Origin: Trichoderma breve | Lineage: Eukaryota > Ascomycota > Sordariomycetes > Hypocreales > Hypocreaceae | Direction: 5' to 3' | Assembly (NCBI RefSeq): GCF_028502605.1 | Contig: NW_026611593.1 | Span: forward strand, 2,294,001 to 2,358,000 | Length of the DNA: 64,000 nt | In this document: one piece after another, positions 33,704 through 44,320 of the stretch | How the letters are laid out: the number at the start of each line of letters is the position of its first letter | Position numbering within the stretch: position 1 is the stretch's first letter | Notes under the pieces: generated by a model | Database searches by the model: none | Seen by the model: only the letters and a program-made list of their open reading frames with translations | What the model was told of the DNA's origin: nothing | Made by a program: the position numbers and the translations under genes

Positions 33704-34487
33704 ATGCATCTCAGTCTAGCCATTCTCATCGCCCTGTCGGGTATGCAGCCGGTAGCAGCCCAATGCACGACAAGCACCCAAGTCATGGTTGGTATTGACA
33801 CCACCGTTACCGACCTAAACGCCTTCCAGAGCTCGCTCAACTCCGCGTTTCCGGTTTCGTCTGGAGGTGACTCGGACACCACGATCTTTGTTCATACCTC
33901 ACTCTATACATACCCGGGAGGCAGCTTTTATGGATATGCCACTGCGGACCCCGAACAGCTGAAGAGCGCTGGTTTCCATCTGGTAACAATGACGCAGACG
34001 ACTACGTCTTGTCCCCCAACGACGACCGAGGAAACATCCGCGTCGTTTAGCCTGCCTCCCTCGCCGACTGGCTCAATCTGTACTCCGCATGAGGATCACT
34101 GTATGTGCAGTCTTATTCGATGTTGACTCGTTACTGGCTGAGGAAGCCAGGATCTGAAGTCAACTCCACACGGGCATTGTGACATGAAGCTAAATAAGGA
34201 TTGTAGGGCATTGCTCGCCGACAAACAGCGTTTCTGAGCCTAGCGCAACCTGTTCGCCACATTTCGATCACTGGCACTGCCCTCCTGGTGTGCCATCTCC
34301 CACCTACCTACCACTAGAAGCGACAGGCACATCGTCCTTCGATGAGACCACGACTGGTGGGCCGTCCAGGACATCTGCGGCAACATCGGCGCCGTCGACT
34401 GTGGGTACGAACGCTGCGTCTAAGCCTATGGCGATGACACTACTGGGAATTGTTTCCTTAGCATGTCTCATCTCCAACTTTGTCTAG
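33704..34487 (+). CDS. GPI-type cell-surface protein with repeated Cys/His-Trp-His-Cys motif
   Basis: Two exons (33704-34100, 34207-34487; 106-bp intron) encode 225 residues. An N-terminal signal peptide (MHLSLAILIALSGMQPVAAQ) is followed by a globular region of about 95 residues, then Ser/Thr-rich sequence carrying two copies of a motif of the form C-x-PH-x-DHWHC (ICTPHEDHWHC and CSPHFDHWHCPPGVP). The intron splits the Trp codon of the first copy, so splicing restores it. The C terminus is a Ser/Thr/Ala-rich stretch and a hydrophobic end (TLLGIVSLACLISNFV), the pattern of a GPI-anchor signal. I have seen the HWHCP-type motif in uncharacterised fungal surface proteins; its function is not known to me, though His/Cys pairs could bind metal. 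It is probably wall- or membrane-attached. Confidence 0.72.
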
Positions 34488-35376
34488 TAGAATTGAGAGG
34501 TATGGCACGCATAGAGAAACACATCTGGGTGTTGAATCATGAAAAGAAGGGTCTATGCACCCCTCGACTGAAGGCTGTAATACAGTACGAAATGAGATGG
34601 TTCTAGTCGTAAGCTTCTGGAGTTCAAATAACTGAAGGATGAGAGGGTGCAAACTTCCGTTCGACTACCCACCAACAGCACCTACCATTTGGGCAGCACA
34701 TGGAGAAATTGATTGATATTCTCGCCTTATTTAAAGTCGCTGGACTCTTTAATACATGTTCTGTCTATTTTACGAGTAAAATATAGAGTTGTACTAACAT
34801 TCGTGAGAGTTGAATAAGCTGATATACCTTCGATATCCAGCTTGTTTTGTATGGCCGTGCCATTAAGAAGGTCAAACGTACACAAATAAGTCGTGTAGCT
34901 CCAGACAGCGGAGCAGCAAGGCGCCAAGCACAAACAGAACACTTCACATTGCCTCTCTAAGAATATAGATATACAGAGGGATGACTACGCCAGATTGACT
35001 GCGAGTTTGAACAACAGCTCAAATAGATAGCCTTGTTTGCTCACCGACCTTCTGTAAATATCTGTGCAGTCTGTAATAGAAACAAGCAAACAGAAGTCAC
35101 CCATAGGCGCACAGACAGCTCCAAGTGACGGTGTGGTGCCACATTGGTTCTACTTCGTACTCTGGTCCTCAGATGGTTGCCAAGAAGCCGAAGGTAGGGG
35201 GTTGTCTCCGTTCTGTGGAGTAGCAACTGCGTAGGGGGGGCTTACGAAAGCTGGGCGATGAGCATATAAGCAGCCCTGACCATCAAGGTCTATGGCGCAG
35301 CAGCTACGCAGGTCGCCGAACTTTCAGTATTGCCTCACTCTCACCGTCATAACTTTGGTCGCTAAAGTAGTATTGA
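34488..35376. other. intergenic region
   Basis: About 890 bp with no supported gene or repeat; it holds the 3' flank of the surface protein gene and the promoter of the N2227 gene. Confidence 0.4.
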
Positions 35377-36938
35377 ATGAGGATGGGGGCCCGCAGTATT
35401 GTATTTGCTCTGGCGGCAGCCTTTTGTCTCCGGGCTGGTCTGGCGAGCTCCTTACCGCAATTCCATCATGAAGAGAATTTCGCCAGTCAATCCGCCCCGA
35501 AGGCGGTTTTGAACCAAGTTGGGCCGGTTTGTGGTGTTCATTCCACGGCATAACTTTAGCCAAGCGCTCTAACAGATGAAGGCATCCATTGATCGCATCG
35601 TTGAAATACACCAAGTCTTCGTCACTTACGAAGAACAAGTCGTCGCTTCTGATATCGACTCGCCCCATCGCAGCGCGGAGAAGAAGCAATTGCTAAAACG
35701 CATGAGCAAGTTTTACGGCTCCTGGAACAATCTTCATCCAAGGCATAGACTCCTTGAGGCTCTCCACGGCTTCTACCGTTATAAGGAGAAGAATCTACCA
35801 GAGCTAGAGCGGTGGAAAACACTCTATGATAATGCATCGCCGCAGCAGAAAATGGTGAGGCAAATTTCTCTCATTCATTGTTCCCGCAATTCGCCTCGGA
35901 TCGCATCTGACACATTCAGCTTCTGGAGGACACGGTGCAATACAGCCAAAAATTTGCTTCCGTCGCTAACCTGATAACTGCCAACCACGAGTTGTGCCAA
36001 GAAGTGCTCCAGTCCGCGCTTGAATTCTATGAGATCCACCCCAGTGAGCTCGAGCAGTTTGTTCGAGACAGGGAAAGTCACGGACACACTGCGGACAGAG
36101 TTAGCGTCTCTCAGGGGTTGAAGCATTTGGTTCGCGACTGGTCCGACGAAGGAGATGTAGAACGCATTCAAGCATTTCCAATTATTCTGCGCTCCCTGCA
36201 CAACCTGTTCCCAAACCGTGAGAATCAGAGAGTCCGGATTCTCTTACCAGGCTCGGGCCTCGGGCGCCTAGGTCACGAAATTGCCGCCCTTCGAGGTAAG
36301 TGTACTGCGCGACTGGTGCTGGAGTGGCGGCTGACAAGCTATGTCTAGGCTTTGAGGTCACGAACAACGAATGGTCCATGTACATGAACACACTATATCG
36401 CTTTATAGAGAAGCAGAAGGACATGAATAACCGCAAAGTTCACCCTTTTGTGGACAGCTGGTCGCATCATTCCACCTCGGCAAATATGATGCGTGGTGTT
36501 CTCTTCCCAGACAAATATATTAATTCTAACGACGTCTTACTTGTTGAAGGAGATTTTACAACGATTCTGAAGGGGCATGGCAAATTCGATGCAATCGTCA
36601 CACACTTCTTCATTGATACGGCCAGGAACTTGATGGCATATTTGGATACGATCCATCGGCTTCTGAAGCCTGGCGGTTTTTGGATTAACTATGGTCCTCT
36701 ACTGTATGGTAGTGGTCCATTTGTGCAGTTGTCGCTGGATGAGCTTATGCAAGTTATTGTGGCCAAGGGTTTCCACTTAGTGAATAGTCCTTCACAGGAA
36801 GCACTCCATGCTGATATACGTAATACTACCTTGCAGGATATTCCTGTATGGAGTGTAGAGGCTACATATGGGTTTGATGCTAGGGCATTGGTAAAAAATG
36901 CTTATCTAGCTCAGTTTTGGATTGCAATGAAAATATAA
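35377..36938 (+). CDS. N2227 / carnosine N-methyltransferase-like protein with signal peptide
   Basis: Members of this family transfer methyl from S-adenosylmethionine to the imidazole of carnosine-like substrates. Four exons, 35377-35517, 35576-35854, 35920-36295 and 36349-36938, encode about 461 residues. The SAM site is LLPGSGLGRLGHEIA. Further family hallmarks are GFEVTNNEWSMYM, the NRKVHPFVDSWSH segment, THFFIDTARNLMAYLDTI and LLKPGGFWINYGPLLY. The first exon, which I join through a 58-bp intron with a CTCTAACAG end, starts with an apparent signal peptide (VFALAAAFCLRAGLASS) and is preceded directly by an in-frame stop. If instead translation starts at the ATG at 35576, the protein is cytosolic and 414 residues. 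The catalytic part looks complete. The physiological substrate in fungi is not known to me. Confidence 0.82.
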
Positions 36939-38464
36939 TTGATTGCGGGTAATGTGAAATATTTCCTGTCGACTAAAATCTATTGATGATTTTGCGAAGC
37001 TACCTTATAAAATCAGCACATCTATTTAAACGCATAGAGAAGCTTACGTTTTATGCCTAGTATTGTCTGCGATATACGGAATATATAGCCCCTGCTAATA
37101 AAAAGAGGTCTAATATATAGGTAAGTAGTGAAAAGAATTACATTAGAGGAATCATATATTAATGCTTAGTAAGTACACACTTTTACTGATTATGGTATAA
37201 AGCTGATGCAAGATTATGCAGTACCGGGTTAATCTGTGGAGAGCATCCACCGACGAATTTTGCGAGGTAATTCGGTGTCGGCACTTTGCAATCAAGGTGG
37301 CGTTGGAACTTTGTGGGAACAGTGCAAACTCAGACCCTGGATAGGCTCCTTCAGCTCTGCCAGCTGGGCTAAACAATTGATCGCCTTCGATTCCGCATCG
37401 AGCGGCGTAGACGAGAGAGGCTCTAGGAGCCCCAAAAAGAGTAATCTATCACAGTAGTAGACTTCTGGAGATTGAATCTTCGAGCCTCCTAGATTCGTTT
37501 ATGATATAAGAAGCTAAGAAATGAACTGTATGATGATCGCATCAACTCCTTTGTGACATTTCCGCTGTTAGGAAGCCCTGGGGAAATAGTTTCTCGGCGA
37601 TGCTACAACTGTTGAGATGTGTAGTTAGATGCAATATTGTATTGGTGAAAGGTCTTGGTTATCTATCAAAACGTCGGGGGCAGGACTTCTTATATATACA
37701 CAACCTACGAGATCCACAGAGACAGATCGGTCAAGGATACCCTGCAACAACAATAACAACCTTCTGGGCGATACGACTATCACAGAGAATATATGGCAGT
37801 TGAGGCTGGTTCATCAGATCTCATATAGAGGCGATCAGTGTTTCGACGGTAAGTCAAAGATGCCTCAAGATTCTGGAGTGGGGGAATGTCTTCCAACCGA
37901 CAAGCTGGTGAGAGTAGCCGCATCTTAGCAGCTCCCGTCGTCTGGGAGCATGAGATGGCATTGCAACACCTGGAATGACGGATCCCATATATGTTTAGCT
38001 CATACAAAGAAAACATGTAAAGACCATAATGATGACGACGTATGTGAGAATTGCTTGCAGAGTAATCTTATAGTAGGACATGGGAGACAGTCTAAGAAGG
38101 AAACATGTCGGTATATTACTGAGGAGGAATAGTCATGTCTGCTTAAGCGCAGTGATACTGCCCTTGAACCGGAATTTCCACTAAAGTAGATATGGTTGAA
38201 TACCGCCTTACAGGCGCAAAGGGGCCATGCGCCATTTCATTGAATACTCCATCATTTCTCATATTGTTGTATATTGCCTCGGATATAGTATATATACAGG
38301 GTTCTGCCTCCAATCAAGCCAGGGGAACAGAGTTTGGGTTTGCTATATACACCTGAAAATATATACCAGTTCGATCCATTCGTAACATGAGCTGGGATCG
38401 TGTGCCGCTTTCGTCTGAATCCTTCACCTGTAATTTCCTATTCTTATCTTTGGCCTTGGGGCAC
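36939..38464. other. intergenic region with possible gene remnants
   Basis: AT-rich flank of the methyltransferase gene followed by sequence without a supported gene. A 60-codon plus-strand frame at 37950-38132 has seven cysteines and a Lys/Asp/Asn-rich composition, and a good GTAAGT donor is present at about 37850, but I could not join them into a secreted protein with a signal peptide. They may be remnants of a small cysteine-rich gene. Confidence 0.3.
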
Positions 38465-38932
38465 TTAGCACTGGACCGAGTAGCCGTGGGCGGTGCCAAA
38501 GCCACCCCAGCAAAGACCAGTTGGCGAACCAGCAGGGATGCCGAAGCTGAAACCATCGTTGCAGCCGCCCAACCAGATACGGAGATCGCACGAGGTGTCC
38601 GTTGCGAGGATGCTGTTGTAGCCGAATGGCAGGACCGAGTTGGTGAGCACGCACCCGACACTGCCGGAGACACAATTGCTGAACTGGCTTCCTGAGAAAG
38701 AGCATCCTCCCTGCTCGAAGAAATTGCCCTGCCAGCTGCACGCTCTCTTCTCTAGAGAGCCATTCCCAGCGCCTGCAGTCGAGTTGGTTCCTTGAGAGGC
38801 GAGCGAGAGGGTGAGCGAGTCCTTGCTGCAAGGAACGGGAACAGCGAGTTGGAAACCCTTGTCCGACTCGGTAGTAGGTACGGCGCTTGCGCAACCAAGA
38901 ACGAAGAAGAGAGTTGACTTGAGGGAAAGCAT
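38465..38932 (-). CDS. secreted cysteine-rich protein with Kex2-type propeptide
   Basis: Single exon, 155 residues. The signal peptide is MLSLKSTLFFVLGCASAV. A pro-region of about 45 residues ends in LEKR, a Kex2-type dibasic site, directly before ACSWQGNFFEQGG. The mature part of about 90 residues is Gly/Ser/Phe-rich with eight cysteines and ends in Cys, which suggests a compact disulfide-bonded protein. No family is recognised. The layout (signal, pro-segment, KR, Cys-rich mature part) is seen in fungal effectors, killer-like peptides and lectin-like small proteins; which applies cannot be told. The start is the only Met at the hydrophobic segment. The gene has AT-rich flanks and no close neighbour, typical of candidate effector genes. 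Confidence 0.62.
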   Translation of the reverse strand: MLSLKSTLFFVLGCASAVPTTESDKGFQLAVPVPCSKDSLTLSLASQGTNSTAGAGNGSLEKRACSWQGNFFEQGGCSFSGSQFSNCVSGSVGCVLTNSVLPFGYNSILATDTSCDLRIWLGGCNDGFSFGIPAGSPTGLCWGGFGTAHGYSVQC

Positions 38933-41900
38933 TGTTGTTGAAGTATGGAGTGTGGTGAGTTGATGCTGTTGTAGGGTGAAGTAGTGAATTGAGAGGCTGG
39001 CTTGGTAGTTGTAATGTTAAGAAAAAAGATATGAATCGTGAAGGGATCAGCCTTTATATACATAGATAACTATACGGATAGGTGCCCGGAATCTACAGAT
39101 TATCATGGAGAATATCATATCATCCTGACCCAATCGGCAGTTGAAAGATGCATTACAGAGTATAGTATAGGAAAGCTTAGGTGATAATGATGTAGGTAAG
39201 CAGAAATATTCATTATTATAGTCTAATTATGGTTAGACTAAGAGTAACGTTATAGTTATGTCTTATTGTATCAAGAGATACTCCATAGTAATGGAACTAT
39301 CAACCCCAAGACCAGAATGATAAAATCTTGAAAGTAATCCCGCCAATTGGGCTGTCAGATGAAATGATTCACACCGCTGTTTATCTGCTGTTTTTTCTTA
39401 TATGCCTTCCTATTGTGTATACTTTCAAGGAGAAGACTGTCAGATGCTGACGACAGCGAGTGGAAATGGGCCAATCTGGTTGAACCAACTCAATTCTTCC
39501 CCCACTCGACCTATCGCTTAAATTACCTATAATTAGTTAATTGCGTGTTACACCTTGAACTTTATCACTTTTCTCTTTATGCTCTAAACCACTAATAAAC
39601 TATTAACCCATATTCTATAGTTTAGACTATTAGTTACTTACTTTACAACAGCAGAATGTGTGTCACGTGACTCCACATCAAGCTAGCTAGTTCTCCTTCG
39701 CGCTCCTCCCCTGCTTAGTCTTTTCTCCTCATCCACATCACAATCCAGATTACAGTCACCAAGCTTGCTTCTTTGCAACTGAGCCCAGTGCCTTTGGTCC
39801 CTTGTGTTTTCTCTCTTTGCTTTGCTCTTCCGTGATCCTTCGTTTGATCCCTCACAATGTGGGTTAATATCATCAAGCTACATACAGATTTTGCTGAGCC
39901 CATTGGGATTCAGTAGAATACGCTTATTTTTGTGCTTATAAGATTAGCCTATAGGCTTACTAAACACCATTTGCTCCCCTCAGCAGGAAATCATTATGGT
40001 CTTACCTTGTCCAGATTTATGGGTGATTAGGTTATCAATGAAATCAAGTATTATTTGGTGGCCTGGGCTGACTGCACATTCAGGACTTTCTGACAACTCA
40101 ATAGTCGGAAAGTCTCATCACTTTGTAGTACACATCTGCTATAACGGAACATCGGCGTTAGTACCTCTAGTGTGACGGGGCGTCGGCATTATTATTACTT
40201 CCGTCACGACCTTCCCTGACTGCATGAAAGTAAGCATGGGAAAAGCTTAGACCTAGCAGCTAGTAAGGACAGTAGTGGTCTGACAGTATACCTTATCGGT
40301 TGGGCAGGCTTTTTGTAAGTCCCTCCCAAGGATCTAAGCGGTCCTGGCTCGTTGTACCGCCTCTATGTGGGCTCAGGGCACTTATGCCAGGATGTCTAGT
40401 CTCTCATATCTCGCTTATCCTTTTATATAGTCCTATGGTCTCTACTTTGGCCAGAAAAACCGTTGTTTCCTTTAGGCCTTACTAAGTAAGCTGGAGTATC
40501 TTCTTTTCCCCCTTGCTGTTTATCTGCTCTTTTGTAAGCCCGCACTCTGCCAGGTGCCCACATTTGCATTGGCTGTGTATGCTCTCGTGGTTAAAAACGC
40601 CCGTGGTAAGTTTCATAGTCGCCTGCCCCTGGCCTCTCTGCTATCAGTCAGGTAGTATTCTTTGTGGGAGCTTGTGCCTGTTGGTTTAGGCTCCTCTTCT
40701 GCTGCTTGCTAGCTTGCCTGGCTGCTCTTTTAATCCTAGCAAGGGATTCTTCTGGCTCTATGCTTTTCCTTGGGAGCCAGTCTACTACCTCAATCTCTTC
40801 TACTACCTCAATCTCTTCTACTACCTCAATCTCTTCTACCTCCTTATGGCCTGGGGCCTAGGATATGTATGTGGTGATGCCTTGCTATTAAGGGGAAGTT
40901 GCTGCTTGCCTGATAAGCAGGACTCTCTATTCTCTAAGAGCTTCTCTGAGTATGTCACGTAACACAAAAAAAGACTCTACTTTACCATAAAATCCTCCAC
41001 TGAATTGCACTGGGGTCAAGAGTTTCTTCATCGCAGCTGCCGAGATATTATGCGTATTATTATTAGGAGAGGCAGGTCTGTTTGATAGTAGAGTCTATTG
41101 CTGCCGGATATATGGATAGCAGGCTAGGTGAGCCTACGACCAGAGGCTTGGGATGTGCTCGAGCTTGATAGTGACGGTGACAGCGATGGTGGGTATACGA
41201 CAAGGGAGATAGGTACGGACTGCGAGTAGTGTATGAATTACATCGCCTCTCCTACTATAGTAGTTGGTGATTCAGAAATATTGTTATCTGAAGTTATTGG
41301 TCACATAAGCTTAGGGTAGGTGAGTCGTGGTCTGATCATAATATTTATTTCATCACGGCAAACATGAAATATAAGACGGCTTGGTAAGGAGAGGAAAGGC
41401 AATACATCAACGTCCTTATACTATACGAGTTGTACATCTATTAGTGAGCTTCTGCTTTCACATGAGCTGTCAGAAGCGCCAAATGTAGCACCTTGAGCTG
41501 AAAAAATGGAAGAGGTTCAACTTAAGAGAAGATCTTAACAGGACCCCGAATTCTCCTCTACCTATGGTCGGACGTGCTCGGTGATGCGTAAGTGCAGGCT
41601 ATAGCCCCAGAACAGGCATGTATGTATTGCTTGGATCTCTGTCAATACTGAGGTTTAGTATATACTACCTGGCCATTCAATTCGTGATATTGTCCTTTGG
41701 AGAAAATTTGTTTAGCTCATCTAGTGAGTGATCCAAGCACTTCTATTAGATAGATTTCTCTGGTCATGGTTGTGAGATTCCAACTGATTCCACCTTTTAG
41801 GCCATGTAAAATCGAGATGATGTAGTTGAGCCTTGTATGCGACAACTAAATATATGTGCCAAACGCCACAGAAAGCTCTCCTTTATTTTCACAGTTATTC

Positions 41901-42746
41901 TCTGTCCTGAATTCAGCGCTGATCAAAATTGAATATCACGATGATTACAGGAGTGGATACATGTGGACCCTAGTGTAAGTTAGAACACTCCAATGTCCCT
42001 TCTCTTTGCAGTGTCCTCCTCCAATAATGCTTACAGTAAAGATAAGAGCCTGAATGTTTATTATTTTTACTAGTTGGTGTTGATCTTCAGAGTGGAATCT
42101 TGCACCTCGACCGTCCTAAGGTCTTATTGGGCCGCATGTACGTTAGGTATGGTAATAGAGAAGCCATGGATACAGGTCGAGGGAGTTGATTTATCTTTTC
42201 TCTGCTAGTATCTGCTATTATAGCTACATTTCTCTAGTATATGATGATACCTCTAGAATACCCTGCTAGATTCGCCTCGACCTTCTCCTGGATTTCCTGC
42301 CATCGGTAGTTTCTATCCTGTATTACAGCATTTCAGAAAGAGAGGAGTCTTGTTGGGCATCATAAGGTATCTATGCCTTAGGCCTTACTGCATTGATGTG
42401 CTTGTGGTTTGTCATATTTCCCTTTTAACAAGACCCATACTGGGTACATATAGAGCTAGACAGATGCTCTGACATGCAAATTGAGTGTCTTGGTCGGCGA
42501 GCTATGTAATGTGCTCACTCTCTTGTCCCGAATTTTATAGACCATGAAATAGGTACAATGCCAACGCATAAATGCAGCAATAAGCCCAACGGTGGTTTTG
42601 ATGCCTAAAGCCCCCGAGTCTAGTCATGATTGATATATAAGCACGGATGGATAACGATCATTAAGTATAGAACTCGCTCTACTAGCCAACAGTTAAATCT
42701 CAAACATTTTCCAATTGCCCATTCTACACGCTATATTTCATTGATC
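38933..42746. other. gene-poor AT-rich stretch, possible transposon remnants
   Basis: About 3.8 kb without a supported gene on either strand. All frames are short and interrupted. Features seen: near-duplicate GGNNCATCGGCRTTA-type words at about 40147-40190 beside CGTCACGACC, a C/T-rich segment 40300-40960 with chance hydrophobic frames, and three perfect 18-bp units at 40781-40834. Composition and stop density fit old, mutated mobile-element DNA, but I found no transposase, reverse transcriptase or terminal repeats. Confidence 0.35.
40781..40834 (+). repeat. three perfect 18-bp tandem units
   Basis: The unit TCTACTACCTCAATCTCT occurs three times in succession, followed by a partial TCTACCTCC. 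It lies in a short frame without other support, so it is best treated as a minisatellite. Confidence 0.9.
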
Positions 42747-43951
42747 ATGGCATCTGCTATAATCAGTGTAATCGGCGGCGTCCTTACCATCGTCGATGCT
42801 GTCCAAACAATCCGGGGCTGGGTTGTTGGTGGTGCTCCACAAGTCATTATATTCAAGGAGCTTCAGGATGTTGTGCAAGGCGAGCATGCCGCATTCTTCC
42901 AGGTCATAGCCTTTGGCAGATTGGACTACCGCTACCGGCGTTTCTATGGCGTTTGCTCCCGGCCCTCACAAGTATGTCTAACATAACGTCGCAAAGCTTC
43001 GAGTCCGGCGAGGTCCGCGATATATTCAACAGCATCAAGGATTCCATCGCTGATGTGGACATGACGCTCAACCTGATAAGGAAGGTATATGAAGAGCGTT
43101 ACAACGTCTTGCACATGGACGATGTCACACGCGGCTTCTTCGCTTCTCTGAGCGGATACGGTCTTCTCTTCCATATGCACGGCGTCTACTCTCAGCTAAA
43201 CCGCCTTCGACTTGGCGCGGTTGATTTGGAAGACAGACGACTTGTCGTCGATTCTCTGAATGGGCTTCAATACATCTATGATGCTGCAGGGCTCATTGGA
43301 TGGTTTGGAAATAACAACATCATTCAAAACAAGCGGATGGGGCTTGTCCCCGAGCAAGTGACACACGTCAACTCAATATTCTGGCGGTACTGGAACTATC
43401 AAGAACGATATACCCCTCTCAGTAACGTCTCGCCAAACCTTGAACTCTCCGTGGCTAGGCCGCCTGCATACTATGAGCATAACGAGGTCAACAACGTCAG
43501 AGGCGCTTTGCGAGACCGCAGAGCTAGAGTAGATGAGCGAGTGAGATTCATTGTCTTCAACGTGTACTCCCCCATATGGTGGAGATTAGATCGAACGAGG
43601 ACCGTTTTGCAGGCGAGAGCTAGAAGTCAAGGCGCCACCCGAGTTGTGCCACGCAGGAGACCTGTGCGCTCCCTTAGCGGTTTGTCAAGAGCTATGCCTT
43701 TCAGTGTTATAGAGGCCAGTGTTGATGATACGGGCAATGAGAACGAAGTGGCAGAATTTGAGGATGGCGTAGGTGGATTCAGTGATGGAGGAGAGCCCGA
43801 GGATCCCAATGCTCCAGATGGTGACCCTTTCAGCATCACTGCTCCTGAAGTCGTCGCAGACGCCGAAGAGAAAACGCCAGCTGAAAGAAATATAGCCTTG
43901 GACAGCAGTCGACTTGGTGAAACAACCAAGCTCACAGTCTATGTTTCGTAG
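42747..43951 (+). CDS. hypothetical protein with hydrophobic N terminus, convergent with an NLR gene
   Basis: Not recognised. A first exon from the ATG at 42747 encodes MASAIISVIGGVLTIVDAV and on to about residue 52. The frame must then shift. I place an intron at about 42903-43003 (or ending at 43012), since a CTAAC branch site lies at 42979-42983; the donor is weak, so a frameshift cannot be excluded. The second part to 43951 encodes a mostly helical region (VRDIFNSIKDSIADVDMTLN; GLIGWFGNNNIIQNKRM), an Arg-rich segment and an acidic Gly/Asp/Pro-rich tail ending at a TAG. Total is about 367 residues. The N-terminal 30 residues are hydrophobic/amphipathic without a classical signal peptide. 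It ends 370 bp from the end of the NB-ARC/TPR gene on the other strand. A role as partner or executioner of that NLR is speculation from location. Confidence 0.5.
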
Positions 43952-44320
43952 CGTCTCAGTTAGTTAGTTTTATTGATGAATTGTGTCAATGGAGTCTGCC
44001 TGGCTCTCTTTCGTGATGACCTTTTGTGGTGCTCTTTTCTGCAATTTTATCGGCCTAATGTCTACAACTGCTTCCCTTATCAGCAATCGGTCTTCGTATT
44101 CTCAATGCCGTGGATGCTTGTGTTAATCATGGGTAACCGTTGATGAACGGAGACGAGGGGGATAGTATATGATAGGATGTACCGAATTCCTTCCACCTAG
44201 ATATTCGTGGTAATGAAGATTTAGATGACATAAAGAGAGATACTCGTTGATTCAATCTAAGCGCTCTAAGTGCGCGATGTACATGAAGCTCAGAACTAAT
44301 AAATTTAATAGAGCGACAAG

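Noticed and set aside
37950..38132. 60-codon Cys-rich frame
   Set aside because: No signal peptide exon could be joined in phase; the nearby donor at about 37850 does not fit any acceptor for this frame.
40664..40962. Hydrophobic/Ser-Thr frames over the 18-bp repeats
   Set aside because: Two frames are open over the same minisatellite and neither has conserved features; the composition comes from the repeat.
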